This document shows, one piece after another, positions 21,851 to 32,811 of a stretch of 64,000 nt of DNA. How positions within the stretch are numbered: the stretch's first letter is position 1; the number at the start of each line of letters is the position of its first letter. A program made the translations under genes and the position numbers. The notes below the pieces were generated by a model. That model had not been told where the DNA came from and ran no database searches. It saw nothing but the letters and a program-made list of their open reading frames with translations. This DNA is from Symbiodinium sp. CCMP2592 (lineage: Eukaryota; Sar; Dinophyceae; Suessiales; Symbiodiniaceae), in the NCBI GenBank assembly GCA_905221615.1, contig CAJNDT010003824.1:137001-201000 (forward strand). Direction: 5' to 3'.

Positions 21851-22165
21851 GAAACCGGCCCCTCCCCTCCGAGGGTTGTGGAGGGGCGAGGGGCCGTCTC
21901 TTTCCTCCCACCCAGTGGCGTGGTGGCAAGCTCGGGCCCTCGATTCCCTACGGCCACCGGACGGGTCCGATGTTCCTCGGGATTCTCGGAAATCACTGTT
22001 GGAGGTACTACAGGGACGGTTTTTGCGGGGGCTGTCGCCCAGGCGCCCGCCTCGGACAAGAGGGCTTTGGGCGAATCTGCACAGAATGGGGACCGTTGAA
22101 ATCGAGACCGTTGGTACCATGCTTTACCAACCCTGCCAGGCTTTAGAGGCCTCCCCCAGAGGCTC

Positions 22166-23138
22166 TTGGATAGGCTTCTTCCAAGGGTTTCTTCCTGGCC
22201 GGTTCCGGAAAAATCGTATCAGCCCAAAGTGCTGATTCTCTACGCCGGGAAGGATGACTCTTGGAGCACCAAGGCCGCGATCACACAAGTGGCCCCGTTC
22301 CTGGGGGACTTGGTTCGGGAATTGGATGTTTGTAGTGGCATCTCGGCAACCTCATGGCAATTGCTGGAGGGCCTAATTGCAGGACTTGGTCGATTCTTCG
22401 ACACAAACCTAGAGTTGGCTGTCCTGGCCCAGTCAGAGGCAGAAAGGGTCAAGCAGCCTGGGGCCTCGAGGACCTTCCGGAGATGGAATGACTCACTGGT
22501 TTTGCTCAGGATGTTGCTCCTCCACCACCTTGCAATGGCGTCGGCCCCCAGCCTTCCTCCTGGAACAATTGGAGGATCCTGCCAACCAAGGTACCTCGGA
22601 GGCTCAGCAGAGTTGTTCTTCGTGGTGGGCAACTGCCCAGTGTAGAGACTTCGCGGGCCTGTCGCGGATGAAGGTACACCGCTTTGACCAGTGTATGCTG
22701 GGGCACGGAGCGAGGAAACCCACGGCGGTCCTCAGTAATCTGTCCTTGGACTGGGATGGCCTCAGGTGCACGCATCCGAACCACCCCGTCTGGTGGTCCA
22801 GCTCAGATCTGGCCCGTTGGGGGTGGCAAAGCAACCTGGAATTGGCCACGGCCCTGTTGTCTTTCTTTTCCACATCCGGGGACACGGATGGAGACCGCAC
22901 CGTTGCTTCGGCGTTGGCTCCTTTAGAGGCCACTACCCTGATTGTCAGGTTGGGACACCGTTCTCGCCCATTCAGGGATGGTGGTGGAAAGCCATTCCCT
23001 GCGAGACTCAAGCCTGAAGATAGGGGCAAATGTAAGCTGGCCTGGCTGGGCCGGTGGATCGAGGAGACACTCACCTCGGGGACGGTTGCCACAGGTGCCG
23101 ATTCCCCTATGGTCTCTCCGATGACGTCCTTTCGGTAA
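22166..23138 (+). pseudogene. Possible methyltransferase-like region of DIRS-like copy 2
   Basis: Two frames carry protein-like sequence: 22,166-about 22,480 (PKVLILYAGKDD, VCSGISATSWQLLEG) and then 22,488-23,138 (LEQLEDPANQG, FDQCMLGHGARKPTAVLSNL, ending after TVATGADSP). VLILYAG could be the nucleotide-binding motif of a Rossmann methyltransferase, and EDPA/KPT recall motifs of DNA methyltransferase-like domains. Some DIRS elements are known to carry methyltransferase domains, usually after RNase H; here it would precede the reverse transcriptase. Tentative. Confidence 0.35.
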
Positions 23139-23184
23139 TCGCTCAGCACCCAGGCGCGGGGCTGCCTCTGGGCAGACCAGTGGG

Positions 23185-24916
23185 TTGAAGGCCTCCGCCA
23201 AGAACTGGCCAAACGCCTTTCTTCCCGGCTCCAACGACCCGTTTCAGCCGAGGTGCCTCCTGGGCAGCCGTTTGCGTTGGACATCCTTCCAGGCTTTGGT
23301 GAACTGGCGGAGGACCCGGACCGGGACTTCCTCCATCACCTGCATGAAGGCGTACCTCTCGGAGTTGACAGCCCAACGCTTCCGGACCCGAACATATGGC
23401 CATCCAAGCAGTGCAGAGGTCTTCGAGGACACCATCGAGAAAACTTTCATGGAAGAGAAACTCCTCGACATGGTGGCTGGGCCCTTGTCGGAACAGGAGG
23501 CCGCGGACCTCTGTGCCTGTGTCGTGGCAGATTTGTGTGTCGGGGCCATGGCGGGCATTCAGGAACTGGACAAGGTCAGGACCATCTTCGACGCCTCGGT
23601 CATCGGCGTCAATGACAACATTAGGGCGAACACGGACAAGAAGACCACGGCCCCGACACTCTACGACTTGCTCTTCGCTTGGCTCCATCTGGCGTCGAAG
23701 GACCTGACTCTCTTCAAGTCCGATGTGAGCAAGGCTCACCGGAGAATCAAGGTTCTCAAGAATCATTGGAAGTACATGGTGGCCAAGATCAAGAAGAAGT
23801 TCTGGGTCAACAAGGTCGGCACCTATGGTGTGGCCTCGGCGCAACTCTATTGGGGCCGGTTGGCAAGCATCCTCACCCGCCTCTCCTACCAGATTTCGGA
23901 GGTGTTCCTGTGGATCCTTGTCTTCGTTGACGACTTCATGGCTGTCATGAAGGAGAACCTTGGCGAACTGGGGGCTGCCACCCTCATGCTCTTCCTCACA
24001 CTTCTGGGCTGTCCTATCTCGTGGCACAAGAATGCCCTTGGGAAGGTTAACCGTTGGTTGGGTTACATGGTTGACATCTCAGAAGGCTCCGTGGCTCGCG
24101 GAAGAGAAGATGACCGTCCTCCGCCCGGCCCTGTCGAGATTGGAATCAGGGGAACTACACACCAGGAAGGAAATCACCTCGTTACTGGGCAAGTTGCAGT
24201 GGGTGGCTAAAGCCTACCCTCAGGTGAGCTCCCACCTCCAGCCGCTCTATGCATGGGAACAGAAACTGGAACGGAAGTGCAAGCCGGGAGACCTTGTACG
24301 TTTCCTGGCAACTCTGCTCATCTCCATCCTGGATGCTGGTCCCTGTGTTCCTCTCCGTCTACAGCGCAACACTCCATGCTATGGGAGTAGTGATGCCGGT
24401 GAGGACGATGGCCGGGTGGCAATTGGTGGCTGGTTCTCGCCCTCTCTGAACCCGACTAAGGCGGAGGTCCTGTGGTTCTCCATGGACGTCCTTACTACAC
24501 CATGGGTGCAGCCCTTCCTGGCGCACACTTCTCCTAAGCGCCGGATTGGGGCCCTTGAACTCCTGGGTACCCTCATTCTTTTCCTTTTGGCTGCGGAGTC
24601 CTTGGGACCCAGCATGGTTGATGCGCACCTTCCTCTTACTACAGACAATGAGGGTAATGCCTTTTCTGCCAGCAAGAGATCTTCAAAGAAGTGGCCTTGC
24701 TCGGCGCTTTTGATGGAGCTCTCAGCACAGGAGTTCCACAAGGGTGTCTTTGCCCAGGTCACCCATGTTAAGCGGAGCTCAAACACGTGGGCAGATCAGC
24801 TCACACACTTTGATTTCGAAGGATTCTCCCCCGAAAAGAGGAGGGAAGTTTCTTTTTCTTGGTCTCCGAGCTGGATGATCCTGGATAAGCTCCTTGCCTT
24901 TAAATCGGATCAATAG
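23185..24916 (+). pseudogene. Reverse transcriptase and RNase H of DIRS-like copy 2, one frameshift
   Basis: The first frame (23185 to about 24,095) contains RTIFDASVIGVNDN, FKSDVSKAHRRI, the catalytic FVDDF (23,923-23,937), and GCPISWHKNALGKVNRWLGY. The second frame (about 24,095-24916) continues LAEEKMTVLRPALSRLESG, then KEITSLLGKLQWVAKAYP and an RNase H region with YGSSDAGEDDGRVAIGGW, ALELLGTLILFLL and SNTWADQLTH. A one-base shift near 24,095 joins them. The D..KA.R and F.DDF motifs and the RNase H order fit DIRS-type retroelements. Confidence 0.8.
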
Positions 24917-25266
24917 CTGCTGGGCTCCTCTTCTGGCCCTGATTTTAAACACGATACGAATGCCAGGTACGGTTGCCTCAGGTGCCGATTACCTGTGCTT
25001 TGTGACTGTACGTCTCTGCGGGACCTTTTCACTCTCGGGCTCCCGGGTCAGCTGTTTTCTCTCGGATCGGATTGGTTGGTTGTGAAACCCCTCGTTTGAT
25101 CAAGCCGAGGAGGGGTGGCGTATTTCCGACCGGTCTTCGGACCTGTCTGAGCTATGCCTGCCCCGGGTCCCTCGGAGTTTTGATCTGATCTGCCACTTCT
25201 CGGACCTCGTCGGATTCGGGGAAAAAGTGCGTGTGCCTAACCTAGGGCTTGTGGCTGCACTGTGAC

Positions 25267-26062
25267 AGTATAGTACATATAAAACCCTTAATCCTAATCA
25301 CCCTAAACCCCTAGACCCAAAACCCGAAACCCTAAACCCCTAGACCCGATTTGAGTTGGCCCATTTGTTCGAGCAACGATGCCTTGGTTGCTCCTGGGAC
25401 CTGCTACTTGCAGGATGCAACCCCTTCAAGCCTGAGCGCTAAGCTCCTAATCCCGAACTTCTACGCCACAAACCCGAAGACCCTCAAAGCCCTAAACCCT
25501 GTGAGGTGGTAGGGCTGCTCGTGCTGGCGCTGGGCGTCGCGGAGTCTGCGCGAGCTCGGTTCTTGGCACGGGGGAGTTTCGGGCTGGTTCGTAGAGTGGA
25601 ATCTGGGCGCCGATGCTCCACAGATCAGCAGTGGAACTAGGGTGATTAAGAGGGATCCATGTTACTTTCGGCAACATGATGCAGTTTGGAGCTCCGAGCG
25701 TCTGGGGTGTTGGCTCGGCGGGATGGGATGTCTTTCGAGCGTTCGAGGATAATCGAAAGGCAAGGTTTCGAGCATGTTCGAGCCAAGCCCACTCTCTCCA
25801 CTCACGGCGCCAGGTGTACACAGAGGGGAGCTTGGCCAGAGCTCAGGCGGCTGGGGACCAGGCACCTGCGGTGTGGTTTAAGCTTTTGGCAATATCTCGT
25901 GGTGCTGCATGGCACACTCTCATTCGCCACTCGCTGGGTCTGTTGAGAGCATGGTTCTGTGATCCACGCGCCGCTTCCAGGAGCGTCTGCTCGAGGTCGC
26001 GTGCGTGCTTGCCGAACGCATGTCGGCGGACGCACTCCGGGACTTCTTGAAAAGCCTCCAAG
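25267..26062. repeat. Unit 2 resumes after the DIRS insertion (rest of P2, P3, P4)
   Basis: The sequence from AGTATAGTACATATAAAAC onward continues the P2 block exactly where it stopped at 18,277. P3 and P4 follow, as in units 1 and 3. Its last part (25,981-26,062) is an exon-like stretch reading ERLLEVACVLAERMSADA and LRDFLKSLQ after an AG acceptor and before a GC donor. Confidence 0.65.
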
Positions 26063-26170
26063 GCTGGTCGGCAGGCTTTTTCGCATTATGATTATGGTAT
26101 AATACTACACCCCAATACCCATTCTAATGATTCAGGCCCCTACATTATTACAGTGTGGTAATTCCTCTGC

Positions 26171-27062
26171 ATGGGAGGCCACCGCTTCCAAGAGGAGCAG
26201 TTTCAGGCCAGCGGGAGCGACGCAGAAATGCTTGAGGACTTGCTTCGCTTCTTCCGACAGGCCATGCTACAGAAAGTTCCTGCTGATCGCCGGGCGCCCG
26301 GCTTGGATGTTACTGCTGGGTGCCCTTAAGCCCCTGCAACCAGCAATGCAATCTGCAAGAAGCTGCTGTGCGTATGTGTGGTGGATCTAGGCCCTAAGCT
26401 GGAAGCCCCAACAGACGCCGTGAATCCTGGGCAGCCCGCACCCCTCCGCAGCAAGAGTCGGACCTTCTGGGGCTTATAACACTACAAAAGCACAGAAGCT
26501 GGTTGGTTTGGGGAGCCCTCAGATAAATGCAATACTAATACCTAATACGACAAAAAATAGTATTATTAGCTATAATGTTATATTAATGCAAGACTTAATA
26601 ATAATACTGTTGAAGGCATTGAGACTTCAGCATCGATGGAGGTGACGGCATGTTGAACTGCAGCTCCGTGGTAAGTCACCTTCGCGATCGAGCGAGCCAA
26701 GAGGAGGCCCACACAGGGCGCCGTTTCACGCGGACGGGCGGTTTAGGTTTAGCGCCAAAGAAGGGTTTAGGGGCTTGTGTCAAAGGTTTGGGGGTTCAGA
26801 GTTTAGGGTTAGGCGTGTGGAGCTTAGGGTTTCGAGCTTGGCTTCTTTGCATCTAAACCTCAAAACCCCTGTGAGCCCTAAACCCCTATAAAGCCCTCAA
26901 CCCCTAAACCCCTTTGAACCCTTGTAAGCCTTAAACCCCGATAAAGCCCTAAACTCCGAAAGGGGCCTGGCCAGGCCCAGCGGAAGGAGCGCATCGAGGA
27001 GATGGAGACGGCCCTGTCGTCCATGGCTTCGCTGCAGGAGGGCGCAGATCCGGTGCGACGAT
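26171..27062 (+). CDS. Exon-like stretches with coiled-coil character (unit 2 only)
   Basis: Two further protein-like stretches follow the exon ending near 26,062: 26171-26329 (GGHRFQEEQFQASGSD, MLEDLLRFFRQAMLQKV) and about 26,960-27,062 (AQRKERIEEMETALSSMASL and QEGADPV). With the LFRTLLQAP stretch near 29,110-29,220 they look like exons of one gene upstream of the ankyrin exons. Units 1 and 3 lack this section. Exon borders are not resolved, and the intervening DNA has AT-rich and telomere-type repeats (26,820-26,955). Confidence 0.4.
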
Positions 27063-27433
27063 CTTGTATGACAGAGCAGAGTCTAATATCATAAAGTATA
27101 ATGTGGCGGTCGGTTTACGGGTAGGGTACCCCCCCCCCCCGACCAAAAAGTTTTGGTCTCTTTAATTTGGAACCGGTAACCCCGGACACTGAGTGGCAGG
27201 GAATTGGGAGGTGCCGGGGTTTGGGGGGTTGGCTTGGGTGCAGGGTCTGCGGTTCTGCGCGAATGCGCTGTCGGGGGTCGGGGGGGTCTGGGGATCACCA
27301 AATGCTGGAAACCAAGCCCCGATCACTCCAAGACTACTACCAAAACTAAAAGCCCTTCATTTTGAACACTTTTGCCTCCGTAACCTACACTCACACACTC
27401 CCACCCACAATCGACCACGTCTGAAGCTTTGTG

Positions 27434-28096
27434 CGGTACAATAATACTACAGTAGTACAATAGTAGTACAGTAGAAATAAAACAGTGGTAGTACAATAGT
27501 AGTACAATAATAGTGCAGTAGTACAATAGTAATACAACAGTAGTACAGAGGTATTACAATAGAAGTACAGTAGTAGTACAATAATAGTAGAGTAGTACAA
27601 TAGTAGCACAATAGTAGTACAGTAGTAGTACAGTAGTAGTACGATAATAGTACAGTAATACAATAGTAGTACAGTAGTAGTACAGTAGTAGTACAATAAT
27701 AGTGCAGTAGTACAATAGTAACACAACAGTAGTACAGTGGTAGTACAATAGTAGTACAGTAGTAGTACAATAATAGTAGAGTAGTACAATAGAAGCACAA
27801 TAGTAGTACAGTAGTAGTACCGTAGTAGTACCATTATAGTACCGTAGTACAATAGTAGTACAGTAGTAGTACACTAGTAGTGCAGTAGTACAATAGTAAT
27901 ACAACAGTAGCACAGTGGTAGTACAATAGTAGTACAGTAGTAATACGATAGTAGTACAGTAGTACAATAGTAGTACAGTAACAGTACAGTGGTAGTACAA
28001 TAGTAGTACAGTAGCACACTAGTAGTACAGTGGTAGTACAACAGTAGTACAGGAGTACAGTAGTAATACAGTAATAGTACAGAAATAATACCAATA
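27434..28096. repeat. GTACAATAGTA-type minisatellite
   Basis: About 660 bp of irregular GTACAATAGTAGTACAGTAGT copies. All frames on the minus strand are open as Tyr/Cys/Thr/Val/Leu repeats because the units lack stops there; this is a repeat artefact. A smaller fragment lies at 28,393-28,443, after an intervening telomere-type block. Confidence 0.9.
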
Positions 28097-28154
28097 AGCA
28101 AAGCATAAAGCCAGTGAGCACATTCCCCCAATAAGCAAAGCATAAAGCCAGCGC

Positions 28155-28255
28155 CTGAACCCTAAACCCTGAACCCTAAACCCTAAAAAACCTTAAACCC
28201 TAACGAACCCTAAACTCCTAAACCCTAACAAACCCTAAACCCTAAGCCCTAAACC
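28155..28255. repeat. CCCTAAA telomere-type array
   Basis: One of the densest runs of CCCTAAAC(CCTAA) units in the window, directly after the GTACAAT array. Confidence 0.85.
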
Positions 28256-29100
28256 CTTCCCAAAGGGGGGTCGGTCCAGATTGGACCCAAAATTGAATTT
28301 TTTATACAAACTTTAGTACTGGAGAGGCCTCTTTTGAGCTAGGGTCGAATCCCCGATTCGGCGGTTCACCCTAGCAGCCCCCCCCAATAAGCAAGGCATA
28401 CAGTAGCAGTACAATAGTACAATAGTAGTACAGTAGTAGTACAGAGTCCCATTCCTGACGCCCCAATAAGCGAAACAATTCTGCAAGAGATTTTAGGTCT
28501 TCAGGGCCAGGGTTTTAGGGTTGGGTGGGGGTTTGGGTGGGGGTTTAGGTCGTGGCTGCCTTAAGATTGACCATCAGCAAACAGCACAGCCCCGCCCCCC
28601 AAAAATCCCACCAGCCCAAAAAAAACGCATTGATTAAGACCGCCCAAATTTTTGGTACCGGTCGGAATTAGCCCCCGAGCCGACGCATGAAAGGAGCCCA
28701 TGTTCCTAAACCGACCGGCACATTAGTATAGTATAGCATAGTATAGTATAGTATCGCACTATATTGTAGTATAGTATGGCATAATATAGTATAGTATAGT
28801 ACACTCTAGTATAGTATCGTGTGACATTGTGTTTTTCGTAGAGGGTTGGACAAAGTAGTATAAAACAGCAGAATGATGGAGTATGGTATCATGTTATGGG
28901 CCGTGGTCATCATAGGGGCTGGCCCGTTTTTGTTCAGCTTCCTAGGTTGAGAGGGCATCTCATCTTGCCCCTGCGGTAGATATGGGTGCTTTCGTTGCAT
29001 GTGATTTGTTCGTGGTGCTTTAGCTCTGGGGCTGGAAGGGTGATGTTTCGAAGGTCACACCCTAAACCCTAAACCCTACTAAACCCCTAAACCCTAGATT
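28256..29100. other. Spacer with TAGTA tandem array
   Basis: A TATAG/TAGTATAG array lies at about 28,725-28,815. The rest holds telomere-like motifs (28,500-28,560; 29,060-29,095) and no supported gene. Confidence 0.5.
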
Positions 29101-29109
29101 CAAAGGAAG

Positions 29110-29220
29110 CCAAAGGCATGAGTGGAGGTTTGGTGCTTTGGACGGCTTCCCGGCAGGCGCAGCAGGAGGCGCAGCTCGCCAAAGCGAAGCAGCTCTTCCG
29201 GACCCTGCTCCAGGCGCCAT
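29110..29220 (+). CDS. Exon-like stretch (LFRTLLQAP) upstream of ankyrin copy 2
   Basis: One frame reads SRQAQQEAQLAKAKQLFRTL and LQAP. It ends like the stretch at 9,264-9,405 (LFRSLLKAP), and both lie upstream of ankyrin exons. Probably an exon of the N-terminal part of the ankyrin gene; its continuation is cut by MITE-A at 29,241. Confidence 0.45.
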
Positions 29221-29240
29221 GGAGCGGTTCTACAAGCTTT

Positions 29241-29352
29241 ACTTGGAGGTTCATGGGTAGTTATAAGTGGAGTTATCAGTAGGGTAACTATAAGTAGAAC
29301 CCATATTAGGGGACTTAGAACGCCAGTTATAACTACCCATGAACCTCCAAGT
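29241..29352. mobile_element. MITE-A copy, 112 bp
   Basis: The terminal inverted repeats ACTTGGAGGTTCATGGGTAG and CTACCCATGAACCTCCAAGT are perfect over at least 20 bp, and extend further with TTATAA. It is very similar at both ends to 34,061-34,152. No coding capacity. Confidence 0.9.
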
Positions 29353-29712
29353 GGTTCCCCAAGTCTCAGTTCACTTACCGGTTTGGGGTCGGCAGGATGT
29401 GCTCCGGCCAGTAACCTCTGAACTTGACATGAGCAAACAGGTCGCCCGAGCACCGATTCATTCCGACGTTTCTAGGGGTCTGTGGGTCAGCTGTAGCCTG
29501 CTCACCGGAGTTACTCTGCTCTGAAGAGAAGGAAGGAGAGTCGAAGAAACACCCAAAGCATCGGACCGATGCGCTGGTTGTGGGTCCAGGATCATGGCCC
29601 GGCCAACTCGGTGGAGCTGTGGTTCCCCACAAGAGAAAAGTTGCACCGGGCGCCAGGCACCGACATCAACCCAAGCTGCCCTTTCCTCCGCCGCTCGTAG
29701 GTTGTTTGAACC

Positions 29713-30658
29713 ATGTGCTCGTGTGGAGCCGAAAGCACCATGCGCCGGCAGGACGACGAGGCAGAATTGACTGAGAAACCCATCGCGGAGACGAGCGTGC
29801 CGCCTACTACGACCACCACCTCCATCACCACCACGAGGGGGCGGCCTCCAGCCATTTCTTTGAAGGAGGCTGCCATCAACGGCGACATTCTGGCCCTCAT
29901 GCAGCACCTCCAGGCCCGGTGGGCCGTAGGGCCGTGCGGAAGGCTTTGATAAGTTTCATAACGCGCAGTAGGCGAGGCGACAGTCGAATGAGCGGAGCTC
30001 GGTGCCGAGGCCGGGACCGACTTGAATCTGGCCTGCAGCTTCGGCGGATGGACTGCAGCGCACTTTGCCGTGGCTCGTCGCGGCCACGTGGCGGCGCTGA
30101 AGTTCCTCCACGAGGCGGGGAGCCTTTTGGAGTTCCCGAAAGCCGCTGAAGCCGTAGACTTTTCCCTGTGAGGCGGGTGTCAACCTCAACGCGACTGACG
30201 ACATTGGTAGCACGCCGGCCTACGTTGCAGCCCGGGAGGGGAGCGAGGATGCGCTGGAGTTCTTGGCCAAGGCCAGGGCTGCAGCTTTGCAGAGCCTTCC
30301 TATAAGTTGCCGGGGTTAGGACCCATCCTCTTCAAATCCTCTGAAAGTGCCAAAAGGAGGTTCCCTTGGCGGTTTCCACTCTGAGGCGGGGGCCGACCTG
30401 CAGAAGGCGAACCAAAGAGCACGGACCCCTGCGCACGCTGCCGCTTGGAGCGGCCAAGTGTATGCCCTGCGGTTCCTCATCCAGGCCGCGATGCGCTTCT
30501 CCCGGTCGCGCGAGTCTCCCACTCGGTCTTAGGCCGGTGCAGCAGCCCCCGCTTCGCAGGCCGGTGTCGACCTGAATGCCGAAGACTCTAACGGAAACAC
30601 TCCGGCCGACGATGCTGCCGAGCGGAACTATCCAGAGGCGCTGAAGCTTCTCCTCGAG
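29713..30658 (+). CDS. Ankyrin repeat protein, copy 2 (five exons)
   Basis: Inferred exons: 29713-29913 (201 nt), 30010-30114 (105), 30173-30271 (99), 30386-30484 (99), 30560-30658 (99). It starts MCSCGAES with the same Thr run and KEAAINGDILALMQHLQ. The repeats read AGTDLNLA and WTAAHFAVARRGHVAALKFL, AGVNLNATDD, AGADLQKAN and AGVDLNAED. One repeat exon present in copy 1 (14424-14528) has no counterpart. The introns are phase 0 with GC donors and AG acceptors; the last exon is followed by GT. All exons are open. Expression is unknown. Confidence 0.7.
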
Positions 30659-30938
30659 GTCAGCGAGGGAACTAGAGGAAGCCTCAACCCTACGGGGAAT
30701 CATTTTGTGGGGCCCCCTTGTGGGGTGTCGGGTTTGGCGCAGAGCTTTCACTTCAATTCACGCGTGGTTCCGCTCGCCTGCCAGGCCGGGGGCAAACGCA
30801 ACAAAGCCTGAGGCCGGACGCCAGTCTTGCTACGATTTTTTACTACTAGCGATATACTATCATTGCAGATTAGATGATGATGACTATTGCCAGTATAATT
30901 TGTAGTGTTTGAAACTATTGCTGTTACCATTATTGTTG

Positions 30939-31842
<904 letters not shown>

Positions 31843-32735
31843 GATGAGCATGACAATGGTTATCGTTAACCTTGCCATACTGGCAGCAATGATAAAAGTT
31901 ACACGCAGAATCTGTCGGCAAACTCTCTCGAAGTCAATCTCTAGCCTCGGCCTGAAAGCCATACTTGTAGAGTTGAGGGCTTAATTTCATAGAGGCTGTT
32001 CTAGGAGGCCCTTGTTACAAATTATAGCTTTTATGTGTTCATTCCTCTGAATATGCTCTACCAGTACTAGACAGGAAGCTATTTCCCCACCAACAGTCCG
32101 AAACTCGGAGCCCCAAACCTTAGACCCTCAGAGCCCTTTCCAAAGTCGTTTAACCAAACCCGTGCAGCCTGGCCTGAACACAGGTAGAGCTTGCAGCCAC
32201 AACAATCCCGAAACCCCGTTAAACCCCCCTAACCCCTAAACTTCTCAGCCCCTACACCGTTTTAAATCCCAAAATTACTACTATGACTATTCTTTAGTAG
32301 CATGATGATGATTATTATTGAGACTTATGGTTACGAATATTAAACGCTATTATTGTTGTTGTTACCCTTTTCCTTCCCAAATTACTACCATGACTTTATT
32401 GATCTGCCATTTTTATGATTACTATTATTTTGGTTCATACCAAAGCATTGAACCCCAGAAGGGGCCTTAAAAATTACCAATACTATGTTGTGGGTTCCAT
32501 TATTTATAATGGCCCCCAAACCCTATTCTAATGATTGAGGCCCTCATATGAAGCTTTCTTCGGAGGCCCTTCAGCCTCGAGCTTTGAAGCTTTGCCCGAC
32601 GGCTTTCGAAAGACTTCAGCACGCCAGGAGTCCCCCCACCCTAGGCCTTCGAGAATCTTTAAGCGCCAGGTTGAGGTGCACAAGAACACAGAAAGTAGCT
32701 TGGCTCTTAGAAGTCAAAGTCCCAGCCAGTCGGTA
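31843..32735. other. End of segmental unit 2
   Basis: Paralogous to 16,080-17,110. It includes the empty site for MITE-B copy 2 at 32,175-32,178, AT-rich triplets at 32,270-32,430 and a GGGGCCT-type relic at about 32,458-32,546. No gene is supported. Confidence 0.55.
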
Positions 32736-32811
32736 CCCAGAGACTCCAATATCCCTTGAATAAGGAATATAGCTTAAATCATATAAGGGATCCTACCTGA
32801 GGTTTTCGAAT
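32736..32811. mobile_element. MITE-C partial copy
   Basis: It begins CCCAGAGACTCCAATATCCC, the MITE-C terminus, and continues with TAAGGAATATAGC and ATATAAGGGATCC motifs. The second terminus is not evident. Confidence 0.6.

Larger units (their letters stand above)
20329..25266 (+). mobile_element. DIRS-like retroelement copy 2 (keeps gag-like, reverse transcriptase and RNase H)
   Basis: It begins at the same TTGTAGAGGAATCTGTG terminus as copy 1 and ends at the same GGCTGCACTGTGAC terminus. The copy1/copy2 junction is GTGAC|TTGTAG with no extra base. Neither outer flank shows a target duplication. Several frames must be joined across small shifts to read its proteins, so it is decayed. No tyrosine recombinase is seen in this copy. 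Confidence 0.75.

Noticed and set aside
21290..22120. Minus-strand frame of 276 residues over the gag-like region of DIRS copy 2
   Set aside because: Shadow of the Lys/Gly-rich plus-strand coding sequence; composition is Leu/Val-rich from complementing AAG/GGC codons.
27434..28096. CRISPR-like array
   Set aside because: No constant repeats with unique spacers; it is a continuous irregular minisatellite in eukaryotic DNA.
27323..28143. Cys/Tyr/Leu-rich minus-strand frames up to 153 residues
   Set aside because: They translate the GTACAATAGTA minisatellite; all three minus frames are open at once.
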